The notes: generated by a model from the sequence alone, not told the origin. A DNA stretch of 64,000 bases from Dehalococcoides mccartyi 195 (GCF_000011905.1 NC_002936.3:744001-808000); one strand, 5' to 3'; numbered from the stretch's first letter, positions 53,110 to 61,546 are shown. A program made the numbers and translations.

Positions 53110-54039
53110 TTAGGCCGTATCGGCTGTAAAAGGTATAACGTCCTGTATGCTGTCTGTATTACAGAAGAACATAACCAGGCGGTCTATTCCCAGTGCATTT
53201 CCGGCACAGGCAGGCAGATATTTCATTGATTCCAAAAATTTATCAGGCGAAACCACCCGCCTATTCTGCTCAGTTTCTATCAGCCGCTTTTCCCCGGCAA
53301 AACGGCTTGCCTGCTCAAGCGGGTCTGTCAGCTCTGAATAAGCATTGGCCATTTCCAAGCCGGATATAAAAAACTCCGCCCGTTCGGCTACTTCCGGTTT
53401 AGTCTCTTTTATCCTGGCCAGAGATGCCATTTTAGCCGGATAATCCATCAGCACCGTAGGCTGTTCGGACGGAAAAGACGGAATAACCTTTAACACCAGG
53501 TCATCATCAAAACGCTTTTCATCATCTACGCTTAGCGGATCCCAGCCTGCGGCAGTTAGAAAGGCATCCTGCACAGTTATCCGTTTCCACGGGGGCATCA
53601 GGTCAATTTCCTTCGCCATGTACCGGACTAGTGGCTTACCGGACAGTTTTATGGCAATATAATGAAACAGATTTTCGGTGTCTTTTATCATCTGGAGATA
53701 ATCAGCCCCGGCCCGGTACCACTCCAGCAGACTGAATTCGGGGTTATGCTGGCGTCCTTTCTCCCCGTCCCTGAAACAGCGGCTTATCTGGTAGATTTTT
53801 GCATATCCCGCTGCCAGCATACGTTTCATGTAAAGCTCAGGGGAAGTAGACAGGTAACCGCTCTGGCATTCCACCGGTTTTATATATCGTTCCGGGGCAA
53901 CTGCCGGAACAAAAACAGGGGTTTCCACTTCCAGAAACCCCTGCTCATTGAAAAAACTGCGTATCCACCCAAGTATCTGCATGCGGCGTTTCAGGTTGTC
54001 TTCCAGTTTCCCCAGCCGCTGCTTCTCGTCTAAGTACAT
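53110..54039 (-). CDS. epmA: EpmA-like lysyl-tRNA synthetase paralogue (EF-P lysine ligase)
   Basis: A 309-residue class II aaRS core without the anticodon domain, like E. coli EpmA/GenX (325). FLEVETPVFV (motif 1), CFRDGEKGRQHNPEFSLLEWY (motif 2 region, residues about 92-112) and GNALGIDRLVMF (motif 3) are present. EpmA attaches beta-lysine to EF-P. The gene follows efp by 4 bases from the chosen ATG 54039; in-frame starts inside efp (54078, 54072) are possible. No EpmB aminomutase is in the window. Confidence 0.9.
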   Translation of the reverse strand: MYLDEKQRLGKLEDNLKRRMQILGWIRSFFNEQGFLEVETPVFVPAVAPERYIKPVECQSGYLSTSPELYMKRMLAAGYAKIYQISRCFRDGEKGRQHNPEFSLLEWYRAGADYLQMIKDTENLFHYIAIKLSGKPLVRYMAKEIDLMPPWKRITVQDAFLTAAGWDPLSVDDEKRFDDDLVLKVIPSFPSEQPTVLMDYPAKMASLARIKETKPEVAERAEFFISGLEMANAYSELTDPLEQASRFAGEKRLIETEQNRRVVSPDKFLESMKYLPACAGNALGIDRLVMFFCNTDSIQDVIPFTADTA

Positions 54040-54043
54040 CCAG

Positions 54044-54610
54044 CTACTTCTTGTTGCCAACTCTTTCCACATAGGCACCGGTGCGGGTATCTACTTTTAT
54101 AATATCCCCAGCCTTTATAAAAGTGGGAACGCCTATTTCCATGCCGTTGGAAAGTTTGGCCGGTTTATTCTGGGCAGTTACGGTTTCTTTGCCGGTACTC
54201 ATAGAAGTTTCCACTATTTCCAGCTCAACAAAATTAGGCAGGGTAATTTCAATGGGGGCATCACCCAAAAGCTGTACCGGAATAACCATGCCGTCTTTCA
54301 GAAAAACACCCCGTGAACCCATACGGTCTTCGGTCATGTAGTGCTGTTCAAAGGTATCGGTATTCATAAATATATAATTGCCATTCTCATGGTAGAGATA
54401 CTGCATATCATAAGTAGCTACATCAGCTTCCTTCAGTTTGTCACCCGAATGATAGGTGCGTTCCAGAATTCCGCCATCCATCAGATTGCGGAACTTTATC
54501 CGGTAGACGGCACTGCCCTTGCCCGGCTTCATAAAATCCACGTCATCCACGTTGTAAGGTATCTCATCCAACAGGATTTTTTTGTTCTTGCTGACTTCCT
54601 CTATATTCAT
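54044..54610 (-). CDS. efp: Elongation factor P
   Basis: A 188-residue three-domain EF-P. The modification loop MKPGKGSA puts the target Lys at residue 31; VPTFIKAGDIIKVDTRTGAYVERV closes domain III. EF-P relieves ribosome stalling at polyproline. The N-terminus (MNIEEVSKNKKILLDEIPYN) is slightly divergent from the usual NDLRKG pattern. Keeping Lys rather than Arg at the tip fits the adjacent EpmA-like gene. Confidence 0.95.
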   Translation of the reverse strand: MNIEEVSKNKKILLDEIPYNVDDVDFMKPGKGSAVYRIKFRNLMDGGILERTYHSGDKLKEADVATYDMQYLYHENGNYIFMNTDTFEQHYMTEDRMGSRGVFLKDGMVIPVQLLGDAPIEITLPNFVELEIVETSMSTGKETVTAQNKPAKLSNGMEIGVPTFIKAGDIIKVDTRTGAYVERVGNKK

Positions 54611-54710
54611 ACTGGCCTTTCGTAACAGAAAATACTAAGTGTTTTCAATCCAAAAATAATAATGGATATACGTATAACAAGTCAAATTTAAGGGGCACTG
54701 TCATCAGGGT

Positions 54711-54739
54711 TTGACACCGTTTTTAGGCCTGATTATAAT
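54711..54739 (+). promoter_or_regulatory. Consensus promoter of marR-mmpL
   Basis: Perfect TTGACA (54711-54716), 17-bp spacer, perfect TATAAT (54734-54739). Such a strong promoter would need tight repression. Confidence 0.85.
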
Positions 54740-54740
54740 T

Positions 54741-54766
54741 AGTGCTATACAAAATATTTTAGTACT
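54741..54766 (+). promoter_or_regulatory. Probable MarR operator
   Basis: Imperfect 26-base dyad starting AGTGCTATA and ending TTTAGTACT, directly after the -10 at the start of transcription: a fitting site for autorepression by the MarR protein encoded 39 bases on. Confidence 0.5.
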
Positions 54767-54804
54767 GATAAATATATATATGACACGATGTATAGAGGAA
54801 AAAC

Positions 54805-55290
54805 ATGACACCTGAAACGTGCTCTGAAGATGCAAAATTTGTGCTGGTAAAAGATATTCTGGGGTTTATCCAGAAACTTTATACCGAAGCCCTGGTAGTC
54901 CCCCAGGGGCTGCTGGAAACCGAAATCACCATGCCCCAGCTGCAGGTGCTTTTACTTCTGCGCCAGCACGGCCCTCTCTCCATGGGGATAATATCCAAGA
55001 AACTTTGCGTCGGGCTTGCTACCCTGACCGGCATTGTTGACCGTCTGGTCAGGCAGGGTTTTGTAGAACGAGAAACTCCGCCCGATAACCGCCGGGTGGT
55101 CATCTGCCACCTTACCCCAAAAGGTAATGACCATTACCAGAGCCTGTGGCAGTTTACCACCGACAAAGTAGCCGAACTGCTGGACGGGGTAGATAACGAA
55201 GGCTTATCCATAATCCGGAATGGGTTTTGCCAGCTTGAAAAATCCATTGCCAATAAATTAACAGCGGCAGAAAGTACTGACAGGATTTAA
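54805..55290 (+). CDS. MarR-family transcriptional regulator
   Basis: A 161-residue MarR protein. The winged helix spans residues about 48-108: LLLLRQHGPLSMGIISKKLCVG, LTGIVDRLVRQGFVERETPP and the wing DNRRVVICHLTPKG. It is 4 bases upstream of an MMPL exporter, so it most likely represses its own operon and responds to an exported compound. In Dehalococcoides MarR proteins also control reductive dehalogenases, but this one is linked to the exporter. Confidence 0.93.
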   Translation: MTPETCSEDAKFVLVKDILGFIQKLYTEALVVPQGLLETEITMPQLQVLLLLRQHGPLSMGIISKKLCVGLATLTGIVDRLVRQGFVERETPPDNRRVVICHLTPKGNDHYQSLWQFTTDKVAELLDGVDNEGLSIIRNGFCQLEKSIANKLTAAESTDRI

Positions 55291-55294
55291 AAAT

Positions 55295-58240
55295 ATGTTC
55301 AAGACTATTGCAAATTGGGTTATCAAATTTAAATATCTGGTAGTCAGTTTCTGGGTGATACTGGCTGCGGTAATGGCGCTTTCCGCCCCATCTTTGCAGG
55401 ATGCAAGCACACTGGACCAGTCCGGCTTTATGCCCTCAGACTCAGATTCAGTTAAGGCTGATGCTCTTTTAAAACAGTATTTCCCGGATGATATTTCCTC
55501 GGTTTTCGGTCTCTATCTAATCCTGTTTAACCAGTCTAGCCTGAGCCAGACTGATATGGATTATGCCGAATCTTTAAGTGACTGGCTCTCTTCCGGGGAT
55601 GCGCCCGCCGGCATTGGGGAAGTAGATTCGGTATTTAACAACCCCCAGTTAGCCGGCCGCCTTATCAGCCCGGATAATACTACCATGCTGATAAATATAA
55701 GCCTCATGCAGGCCGCCGAGGACAGCCGGACAGAAAAAATCATAACCGCCATTCATTCTCAGCTGGCAGATACGCCCGCAGGGCTTGAAGTATTTGTTTC
55801 CGGCGAAGCCGGCATATTAAATGACCTTTTTGCCGCTTTGGCGGACAGTATAGACCTGACCACCATTGTTACCATTGTGCTGGTTTCGGTCTTGCTGCTT
55901 ATTATTTACCGCTCACCGGTAGCTTCACTGGTACCGCTTTTAACCATAGGCATTGCTTATCTGGTTAGCCGGGGCGTGCTGGGCTATATGGCTGAAGCCG
56001 GAGTAAATATCTGGTCACAGCTGGATATATTTATAGTGGTACTGATATTTGGGGTAGGCACGGACTACTGTTTGTTTCTTATGTCACGTTTCCGCGAAGA
56101 ACTCCACAACAACCAAAACCGCTGGGATGCACTTAAAACCGCTTTGGGGCGGATAGGGGCTGTCATATCTGCCAGCGCCATAGCCCTTATTGTGGGTTTG
56201 ATGGGCATGTCAATCGCCCGCTACCAGATGATTCAAACCATGGGGCCTTCACTGAGTGTGACCATTGCCATTACCCTGCTGTGTGCTTTAACAATCACCC
56301 CTGCGCTGGCATCTATATTCGGCGGTAAAATATTTTGGCCCAGCAAATTTGATAAAAACCAGAAGGAAAAGCAGCCGGATGCACCGCCTAAAAACAAATT
56401 CCACTTCTGGAGCTGGATAGGCAATATCACCACCAAACACCCTCTGCCCATAGCACTGGTTATTATCGGGCTTCTTTTCGTACCCTATACCCAGCTGTCA
56501 CGCCAACAAGTTTCGTTTGATACTATAAGTGAACTGCCCCAGGATGCCGAATCGGTAATCGGTTTTAATAAACTGCTGGAGCATTTTAATATAGGCGAAA
56601 TGATGCCAGCCACTCTGGTACTGGCTGATAGCAACGGCGAAGACCTAAGTTCCGCCGCTATACTTGAGGAACTGGCTGATTTAACCGCCAGCCTGGAAAA
56701 TATTAAGGGGATAAGCGGTATCCAGTCTGTGCTTCAGCCGGACGGGACTTCCGTTTCCGGTTCAGCGCTTTTGGCCGCCAACCAGATACTGGGTCTGATA
56801 CCAGATGCATCTTCCGGGAATCTTGACCCCGCTGATTTGGTTTCTGACCAGACTTTAGCAAGTTTCGGCTTTATAAAAACTTACCTGCTGGAACTAGGTC
56901 AGAGTTTTTCATGGCTTGCAGATGAGACAGCCTATCAGGACTGCCTAACCTCTATAAACAATATAACCGATATACTTACAAGTATCCGCCACAATGCCCA
57001 AATAGATACCCAGCTAACTGCCTTGACTGAAAAAATCCGTCAGACCGCAGATGCTTTGAGGCTGGGCTATCCGGCTCAAGCTGAAATAGCCTTTGCGGTA
57101 AAAGCCTATCTGGAAGAAAGCGCACAGGCATACAGCTTTATTGCTGATTTATATGACTACCAGCAGGCCATGCAAAAGATTGATACACTTGCCCTCCTTA
57201 TTGCCCAGTCCAGCAATGACGGCAGTATTGTTTCCGGATTATACAGTCTGGCCTACTCCACCGAACACCTGTCATTCGTGATTGGCAGTGAGGGTGTCTT
57301 CTATTTCTTCCCCCAATCCCTCCCGTCAGACAGTGCCTCTGATAATGCCGCTGCAATGCTGCTCAGTGAAATAAGCGCATTCGGACAGAATATGTATTTA
57401 TTAAGCAGCACTCTGGCGGACAACGGCAACCCGTATTTTATATCTCAAGCTCTTATGCAGGCCTCTCCCGAACTGCGCAGCCTGGTGGATGCATTTTATT
57501 CACAGGACAGGTCAGGAATACGTTTGTTCCTGATACTGGCTGATTCGCCCTACAGCAATGAAGCCATGGATACCATTTCCGATGTAAAAGCCCTGCTCCA
57601 GCAGGACATGACAGAAGGACAGCTTTCCGGTCTGGAATACGGCATTCAGGGTACCAGCGCCACCAGCCAGGACGTCCGGGGTATGATTGAAGAAGATTTC
57701 ACCCATATCCAGATGATAATTCTGGGCGGGGTATTCTTGGTTTTGCTTACCCTTTTACGAAGTATAGTTGCCCCCATTTATCTGCTCCTGACCGTGATGC
57801 TAAGCTACGGTGCAACTATGGGCATAATAACCTGGCTGTTCCAGGATGTATTAGGGCACGCCGGTATAAGCTTTATGCTGCCCATCATATTATTTACCCT
57901 GATAGTAGCGCTGGGTTCAGATTACAATATCCTGCTTGTATCACGTATCCGCGAGGAATCAGAGACTAAACCCATCAGGGAAGCTGTCAAAAATGCAATT
58001 TCCTCAACCGGCGGGGTTATCGTGGCTTGCAGCTTTATTCTGGGTGGTACATTCGCAGCCATGCTCACTTCACCCATACTTACCATGTACCAGCTGGGGG
58101 CGGCGGTCGCCATTGGCATTATAATGGATACCGTCATTGTCAGAGGTATCCTGGTACCTTCACTGGCTACTATAATCGGCTGTTGGAACTGGTGGCCGTT
58201 CCATCAGAAAAATACTAGCAGCAGAAAGAGTGAAAACTGA
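55295..58240 (+). CDS. MMPL/RND-family exporter
   Basis: A 981-residue protein with the duplicated RND layout: one membrane segment and a large outer loop, then five segments, repeated. VLIFGVGTDYCLFLMSRFREEL (residues about 250-271) and LIVALGSDYNILLVSRIREE (near 875) are the paired transmembrane-4-like segments with the proton-relay Asp. The second outer loop is long and helical (residues about 500-770). MMPL proteins export lipids, peptides or drugs. It ends two bases before the convergent XRE gene. Confidence 0.93.
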   Translation: MFKTIANWVIKFKYLVVSFWVILAAVMALSAPSLQDASTLDQSGFMPSDSDSVKADALLKQYFPDDISSVFGLYLILFNQSSLSQTDMDYAESLSDWLSSGDAPAGIGEVDSVFNNPQLAGRLISPDNTTMLINISLMQAAEDSRTEKIITAIHSQLADTPAGLEVFVSGEAGILNDLFAALADSIDLTTIVTIVLVSVLLLIIYRSPVASLVPLLTIGIAYLVSRGVLGYMAEAGVNIWSQLDIFIVVLIFGVGTDYCLFLMSRFREELHNNQNRWDALKTALGRIGAVISASAIALIVGLMGMSIARYQMIQTMGPSLSVTIAITLLCALTITPALASIFGGKIFWPSKFDKNQKEKQPDAPPKNKFHFWSWIGNITTKHPLPIALVIIGLLFVPYTQLSRQQVSFDTISELPQDAESVIGFNKLLEHFNIGEMMPATLVLADSNGEDLSSAAILEELADLTASLENIKGISGIQSVLQPDGTSVSGSALLAANQILGLIPDASSGNLDPADLVSDQTLASFGFIKTYLLELGQSFSWLADETAYQDCLTSINNITDILTSIRHNAQIDTQLTALTEKIRQTADALRLGYPAQAEIAFAVKAYLEESAQAYSFIADLYDYQQAMQKIDTLALLIAQSSNDGSIVSGLYSLAYSTEHLSFVIGSEGVFYFFPQSLPSDSASDNAAAMLLSEISAFGQNMYLLSSTLADNGNPYFISQALMQASPELRSLVDAFYSQDRSGIRLFLILADSPYSNEAMDTISDVKALLQQDMTEGQLSGLEYGIQGTSATSQDVRGMIEEDFTHIQMIILGGVFLVLLTLLRSIVAPIYLLLTVMLSYGATMGIITWLFQDVLGHAGISFMLPIILFTLIVALGSDYNILLVSRIREESETKPIREAVKNAISSTGGVIVACSFILGGTFAAMLTSPILTMYQLGAAVAIGIIMDTVIVRGILVPSLATIIGCWNWWPFHQKNTSSRKSEN

Positions 58241-58242
58241 AG

Positions 58243-58884
58243 CTAAATTACTTTACATTTGTAGCTTAAAAGTATTTTCCCCAGGACCTTTATCTCGGTC
58301 AGCGGCAGATTACGGTTTGTGCCATTTCCGTCTGAAATACGGAGGCCATTATCTGTGATATACAGATGATACCCGTAAATGCCCTGGCCTATCTGGCAGG
58401 CATACAGATTGCCGTCTTTTATTGCCTGTCCTGCCTGAATGACCACCATCTCACCGGGGTATATGCCAAAATGTTCCAAATGGTTATCATCTACCTGGAG
58501 GGCATAAATATTTTTCAGGTTTTCAACCAAGCCGCGGGGAATAAGAAGGCTTTTATATTTTAATTCATTACGGGGTCTGCGTTCAGGCATGCACCCGTGT
58601 ACGCAAACTTCCACAGTTTCAAGTCTTTGAAACACAGACCGGATTTCAGTCAGTATATCTTCAATTTGCCTGGGTAATGTAGCTTCGCTTTCCGAAATAA
58701 GTTTGGATGGTTCAATACCAAAAGCGCTGGAAAGTTTACTGGCGGTGGTCAGCGTAATACTCTGCCGCTCACCTTTCTCCAGCTTTCGTATATATTGCCC
58801 GGAAAGCCCCGAACGACTACCTAAGTATTCAGGCGTCCAGCCTCTGGCCTTCCGGAATTCTCGTATCTTTTCGCCTATACTCAT
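58243..58884 (-). CDS. XRE-family regulator with an S24-like domain lacking the catalytic dyad
   Basis: A 213-residue protein: an N-terminal HTH (IGEKIREFRKARGWTPEYLG then LSGQYIRKLEKGERQSI), a linker with two Cys (CVHGC), and a C-terminal domain like LexA/CI peptidases (HFGIYPGEMVVIQAG, KDGNLYACQIG, LTEIKVLGKILL). The Ser expected before the GI-x-x-G element and the Lys expected in the following strand appear to be replaced, so self-cleavage is unlikely. ATG 58884 lies 7 bases after a TATAAT, suggesting a leaderless message. Confidence 0.82.
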   Translation of the reverse strand: MSIGEKIREFRKARGWTPEYLGSRSGLSGQYIRKLEKGERQSITLTTASKLSSAFGIEPSKLISESEATLPRQIEDILTEIRSVFQRLETVEVCVHGCMPERRPRNELKYKSLLIPRGLVENLKNIYALQVDDNHLEHFGIYPGEMVVIQAGQAIKDGNLYACQIGQGIYGYHLYITDNGLRISDGNGTNRNLPLTEIKVLGKILLSYKCKVI

Positions 58885-58891
58885 CATTGTA

Positions 58892-58897
58892 ATTATA
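58892..58897 (-). promoter_or_regulatory. -10 element of the XRE gene
   Basis: TATAAT on the minus strand, 7 bases before ATG 58884. The matching -35 is weak (TTATTT). Confidence 0.4.
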
Positions 58898-58920
58898 TAG
58901 ACATTATGCACTTAAAATAA

Positions 58921-59081
58921 GTATTTGACAATATGTTTTTATGTTTTAATAAATATCAGAAAAGCAAGATTTTTGGTATGCGGGTAATAAAAGATGATGA
59001 ACACAGGAAGACTGAACAAAGACCAATTGCCAGCAGTAAACTAAGTGAAAGTAATGCGGCAGCAAAACACGAGGGAGTAAG
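58921..59081. other. Gene-poor stretch at the island edge
   Basis: A plus-strand frame of 75 codons (58933-59160) crosses this stretch, but its second half is just the translation of the tRNA fragment (RSRTCDPL) and it has no ribosome site. Nothing else is recognised here. Confidence 0.5.
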
Positions 59082-59126
59082 TGGTAGGCCGTACAGGTCT
59101 CGAACCTGTGACCCTCTGATTAAAAG
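59082..59126 (-). other. 3' fragment of tRNA-Lys(TTT), attachment-site remnant
   Basis: The minus strand reads anticodon loop CTTTTAA, stem ATCAG, variable loop, T arm ACAGGTTCGAGACCTGT, acceptor ACGGCCT, A and CCA, then stops: the 5' half of the tRNA is missing and unrelated sequence follows. This is the usual trace of integration into a tRNA gene. In this orientation the element lies to the right, with the intact tRNA expected at its far end. Confidence 0.8.
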
Positions 59127-59132
59127 ATACAA

Positions 59133-59250
59133 AGAACACGTAAAAAGGGATACTTTATAGTCCCTTGATGTAGCATTTTACGTTTGTTCCGTACCGTCTG
59201 ATTTAGTTAAATACCAAGGCAAAACAAACAGTTGGTTAGCAAAATGTTAG
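59133..59250 (+). repeat. Direct repeat A flanking the rdhBA-tetR cassette
   Basis: From 59133 to 59214 about 67 of 82 positions match 62276-62357 without gaps; similarity continues with small gaps to about 59250. It starts 6 bases after the tRNA fragment. Confidence 0.8.
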
Positions 59251-59254
59251 CAAA
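59235..59254 (+). repeat. Two GTTAGCAAA direct repeats
   Basis: GTTAGCAAA occurs at 59235-59243 and 59246-59254, an 11-base period. Short repeats of this kind near a tRNA attachment site could be integrase arm sites; this is inference. Confidence 0.4.
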
Positions 59255-59296
59255 GACAGGGGATTTATTTTGCAGGTTTTGTTTATCAAAATGAAA

Positions 59297-59319
59297 GGGG
59301 AAGCCATAATGGCTTCCCC
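59297..59319 (-). terminator. Terminator of the rdhAB operon
   Basis: GGGGAAGCCAT (59297-59307) and ATGGCTTCCCC (59309-59319) pair perfectly around one base. On the minus strand TTTCATTTTG follows. It lies 25 bases after the rdhB stop. Confidence 0.75.
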
Positions 59320-59343
59320 AATATCTTTTAGTTATCCTAAAGT

Positions 59344-59616
59344 CTAGGATGATTTAATTCTTCTAGTCACCAATTGCCAAGCAACGACCAGAAAAATTAG
59401 AGATGGCAACCCCGTGGCCAGCAAGAACGTGTAGGCGGCTGTGGGTTCAAGTTCAGCAAAGCTGGCGAAAAAATTCTGAACAGTGAAGAGCAATAAAGCT
59501 AACCCCAAAATCCCTATAATCCATTCATACCATTTAAGGTTTGCTTTTGCCTTTTTTATCCACCAAATAAGCGCCGTTATTAAGGAACCGACAACCAAAC
59601 CGATTAAGAACCACAT
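59344..59616 (-). CDS. rdhB: Reductive dehalogenase membrane anchor
   Basis: A 90-residue protein with three membrane segments (residues about 2-20, 32-50 and 62-82), the topology and size of RdhB anchors, including the IKKAKANLKWYEWIIGI loop between segments one and two. GAGGA precedes ATG 59616. It follows rdhA by 36 bases and would hold the exported catalytic subunit at the outer face of the membrane. Confidence 0.93.
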   Translation of the reverse strand: MWFLIGLVVGSLITALIWWIKKAKANLKWYEWIIGILGLALLLFTVQNFFASFAELEPTAAYTFLLATGLPSLIFLVVAWQLVTRRIKSS

Positions 59617-59652
59617 TTTCCTCTATCCTCCATTTCGTTCAATTAACACCTG

Positions 59653-61185
59653 TTATTTGTATCCTCCATCAGTAGCTCCAATACTGCCATCCTGGCCATA
59701 TAGAGGAAGAGATAAATCCCACCATTTACTCGTCTCCTCAGCGGGTACTAACCCATAGCCGAAAGCCTTGTCAGCATTCCAGAGGAATCCATTGAGAAGG
59801 CCAGTCGAACTTACTGTTGTTTTTACAAGCTCATGAACCATTGCACTAGTGTTTGTATTGAACACACAAGTACCCATACACCTGGCGCAATAACTCGGCT
59901 GCGCATCAAAATACAACCTGCATTTCAATGCATCAGTATGGTATGTCCGCTTACCTGGTGTAGAGAAACTTATTGGTTTATCAGTAGCAATTGCTGATGG
60001 CGGAATCTCCCATGATGGTTCAGCTTCGAAAGATATTCCTCCAACCGGACACGCTTCGGCGCATTTACGGCAAGTATGACAAAAACGGAATATCCCAGCG
60101 TCTATCGGCGGAGTTGGCATTAGAGGCAAGTCAGTTATTAAACTGAAATAACCGCAAACTGAGCCAAATTCTGGACTTATACAGTAATTATCATTGCGTC
60201 CCATCTCTGCTATACCAGATAGAACAGCAGTAGCTTGCGCAGGCAAAGCACCCCAATAAGACTTAGGGTATCCCATCCCTTGGTAGCCAAGGCCACGTAA
60301 AAAGTTTTGAGTCAGGTATTGTATTGTTGCATGAAGGCGATAACGGCTTGAATTAGCGGCCATTCTAAGATGACTTTCTTCATGACGAAACATTTCTTTT
60401 GACATCTGCACAGCTATACACACAGTCCAAAGCGGCTTATCGGGGAGGACATATTTGTCGTTTCCTTCATAAGCCTTATCCACATTCTCAAAAACAAAGG
60501 CCTTGGCATCAGTAGCTGGGGGGGGCCAACTGTAAAGATAATTATAATTATGTGCGTTACCTGTATCATGGGTTGATATTATTTTTCTTTCATTAGTATC
60601 TAATGCGCTGACGGCTATTTGAGAGGCGCCAAAAAAGCGCATTGCCGCGCGAAGCATTTTTAGGTTTTCTTCTGGAGTCCCTTCCCATTTTGGCACCCCA
60701 AGTTCCTCAGGTGTGGCAGATACTCCAGAAAATTCGGTTTTCTGAGGCCCTAACCAAGTCTTCAATTCTTGTCCTGGAACATAAGAGGTATTAAATGTAC
60801 TGGATGCAGATGCAAGAGCAAGGTCTCTTAGTGATTGACCTGGTTTGTTATTTTTAAGACCTTCAGCCTGACTAGCGCCTTTTTCATGGAAAATCTGTAA
60901 AACTTTATCGACACCTACATAGCTAGCCAAAGCATGCGGCATCCATAGATTTTCCCTTAAGTCAAAACGTTGCATTTCATTCCAATTGATTTCTATAGTC
61001 GGATTTCCAAGTTCTCTTTCCTTGATCCACCAGGGACGTTTCCAGTTACCCCAAGCTGAAGAACTAACATCATCCAGGTCTTTAAACAGAGGAGCAGTCG
61101 CAGTAGCGGTTCCCAACCCGGCGCCGACTAACCCTAGGCCTTTCATAAAATCACGCCGGCTTACTGTAGAATGAAAATTACTCAT
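59653..61185 (-). CDS. rdhA: Reductive dehalogenase catalytic subunit
   Basis: A 510-residue corrinoid Fe-S enzyme. The Tat signal SRRDFMKGLGLVGAG is at residues 9-23. PKWEGTPEENLKMLRAA (near 190) and the central corrinoid-binding region with ITDLPLMPTPPIDAGIFRF precede cluster motif CHTCRKCAEACP; the second cluster has CX11CARCMGTC, with an early Cys spaced as in several RdhA. It ends in the RdhA-typical NADKAFGYG and WWDLSLPLYG. ATG 61185 has AAAGGAG upstream. The substrate cannot be read from sequence; it is not TceA or VcrA as I remember them. Confidence 0.95.
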   Translation of the reverse strand: MSNFHSTVSRRDFMKGLGLVGAGLGTATATAPLFKDLDDVSSSAWGNWKRPWWIKERELGNPTIEINWNEMQRFDLRENLWMPHALASYVGVDKVLQIFHEKGASQAEGLKNNKPGQSLRDLALASASSTFNTSYVPGQELKTWLGPQKTEFSGVSATPEELGVPKWEGTPEENLKMLRAAMRFFGASQIAVSALDTNERKIISTHDTGNAHNYNYLYSWPPPATDAKAFVFENVDKAYEGNDKYVLPDKPLWTVCIAVQMSKEMFRHEESHLRMAANSSRYRLHATIQYLTQNFLRGLGYQGMGYPKSYWGALPAQATAVLSGIAEMGRNDNYCISPEFGSVCGYFSLITDLPLMPTPPIDAGIFRFCHTCRKCAEACPVGGISFEAEPSWEIPPSAIATDKPISFSTPGKRTYHTDALKCRLYFDAQPSYCARCMGTCVFNTNTSAMVHELVKTTVSSTGLLNGFLWNADKAFGYGLVPAEETSKWWDLSLPLYGQDGSIGATDGGYK

Positions 61186-61401
61186 AAAATACTCCTTTCC
61201 CTTAGCTCCACAGATTTGCAAATAAACGCATATTGAAAAATTTCTATTCTTCAAATGCGCTACATCCACACAAACTTAAAATATTTTCCCGTTGCTATGA
61301 ATTCACAAATCAAATCTTCTTATTATTTATGCACCTCCTCCAGGATTAATTCGAAAATATGGGATATAAGAATCAATACTGTTAGAGTATACTGACGTTA
61401 A

Positions 61402-61430
61402 GATATAGCTAAAATATAATTTCAGGGCAA
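61402..61430 (-). promoter_or_regulatory. Possible rdhA promoter
   Basis: On the minus strand, TTGCCC (complement of 61425-61430), 17-bp spacer, TATATC (complement of 61402-61407). The leader would be about 210 nt. Confidence 0.35.
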
Positions 61431-61463
61431 TATTTATAGATATTAAAATGAACAGCTTTGAAA

Positions 61464-61497
61464 CTATAAATAATTAATGCTATTTATAGTAGCATTA
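61464..61497. promoter_or_regulatory. Two interleaved palindromes, candidate TetR operator
   Basis: CTATAAAT (61464-61471) pairs with ATTTATAG (61482-61489); TAATGCTA (61475-61482) pairs with TAGCATTA (61490-61497). Both arms are perfect and share bases, so the two structures exclude each other as hairpins. Confidence 0.6.
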
Positions 61498-61517
61498 GCA
61501 ATCTTGTTGGTAGCTAA

Positions 61518-61546
61518 TTGTATATCTTGGTATTGTGCCTTATGAT
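61518..61546 (+). promoter_or_regulatory. Possible tetR promoter
   Basis: TTGTAT (61518-61523), 17-bp spacer, TATGAT (61541-61546), about 50 bases before the start codon. Confidence 0.4.

Noticed and set aside
58933-59160. 75-codon plus-strand frame at the island edge
   Set aside because: Its second half translates the antisense of the tRNA fragment (RSRTCDPL), a well-known false gene pattern, and there is no ribosome site.
61186-61269. Longer RdhA start (84 bases upstream)
   Set aside because: It would bury the Tat signal inside the protein; ATG 61185 has AAAGGAG and puts the RRDFMK motif at the normal distance.
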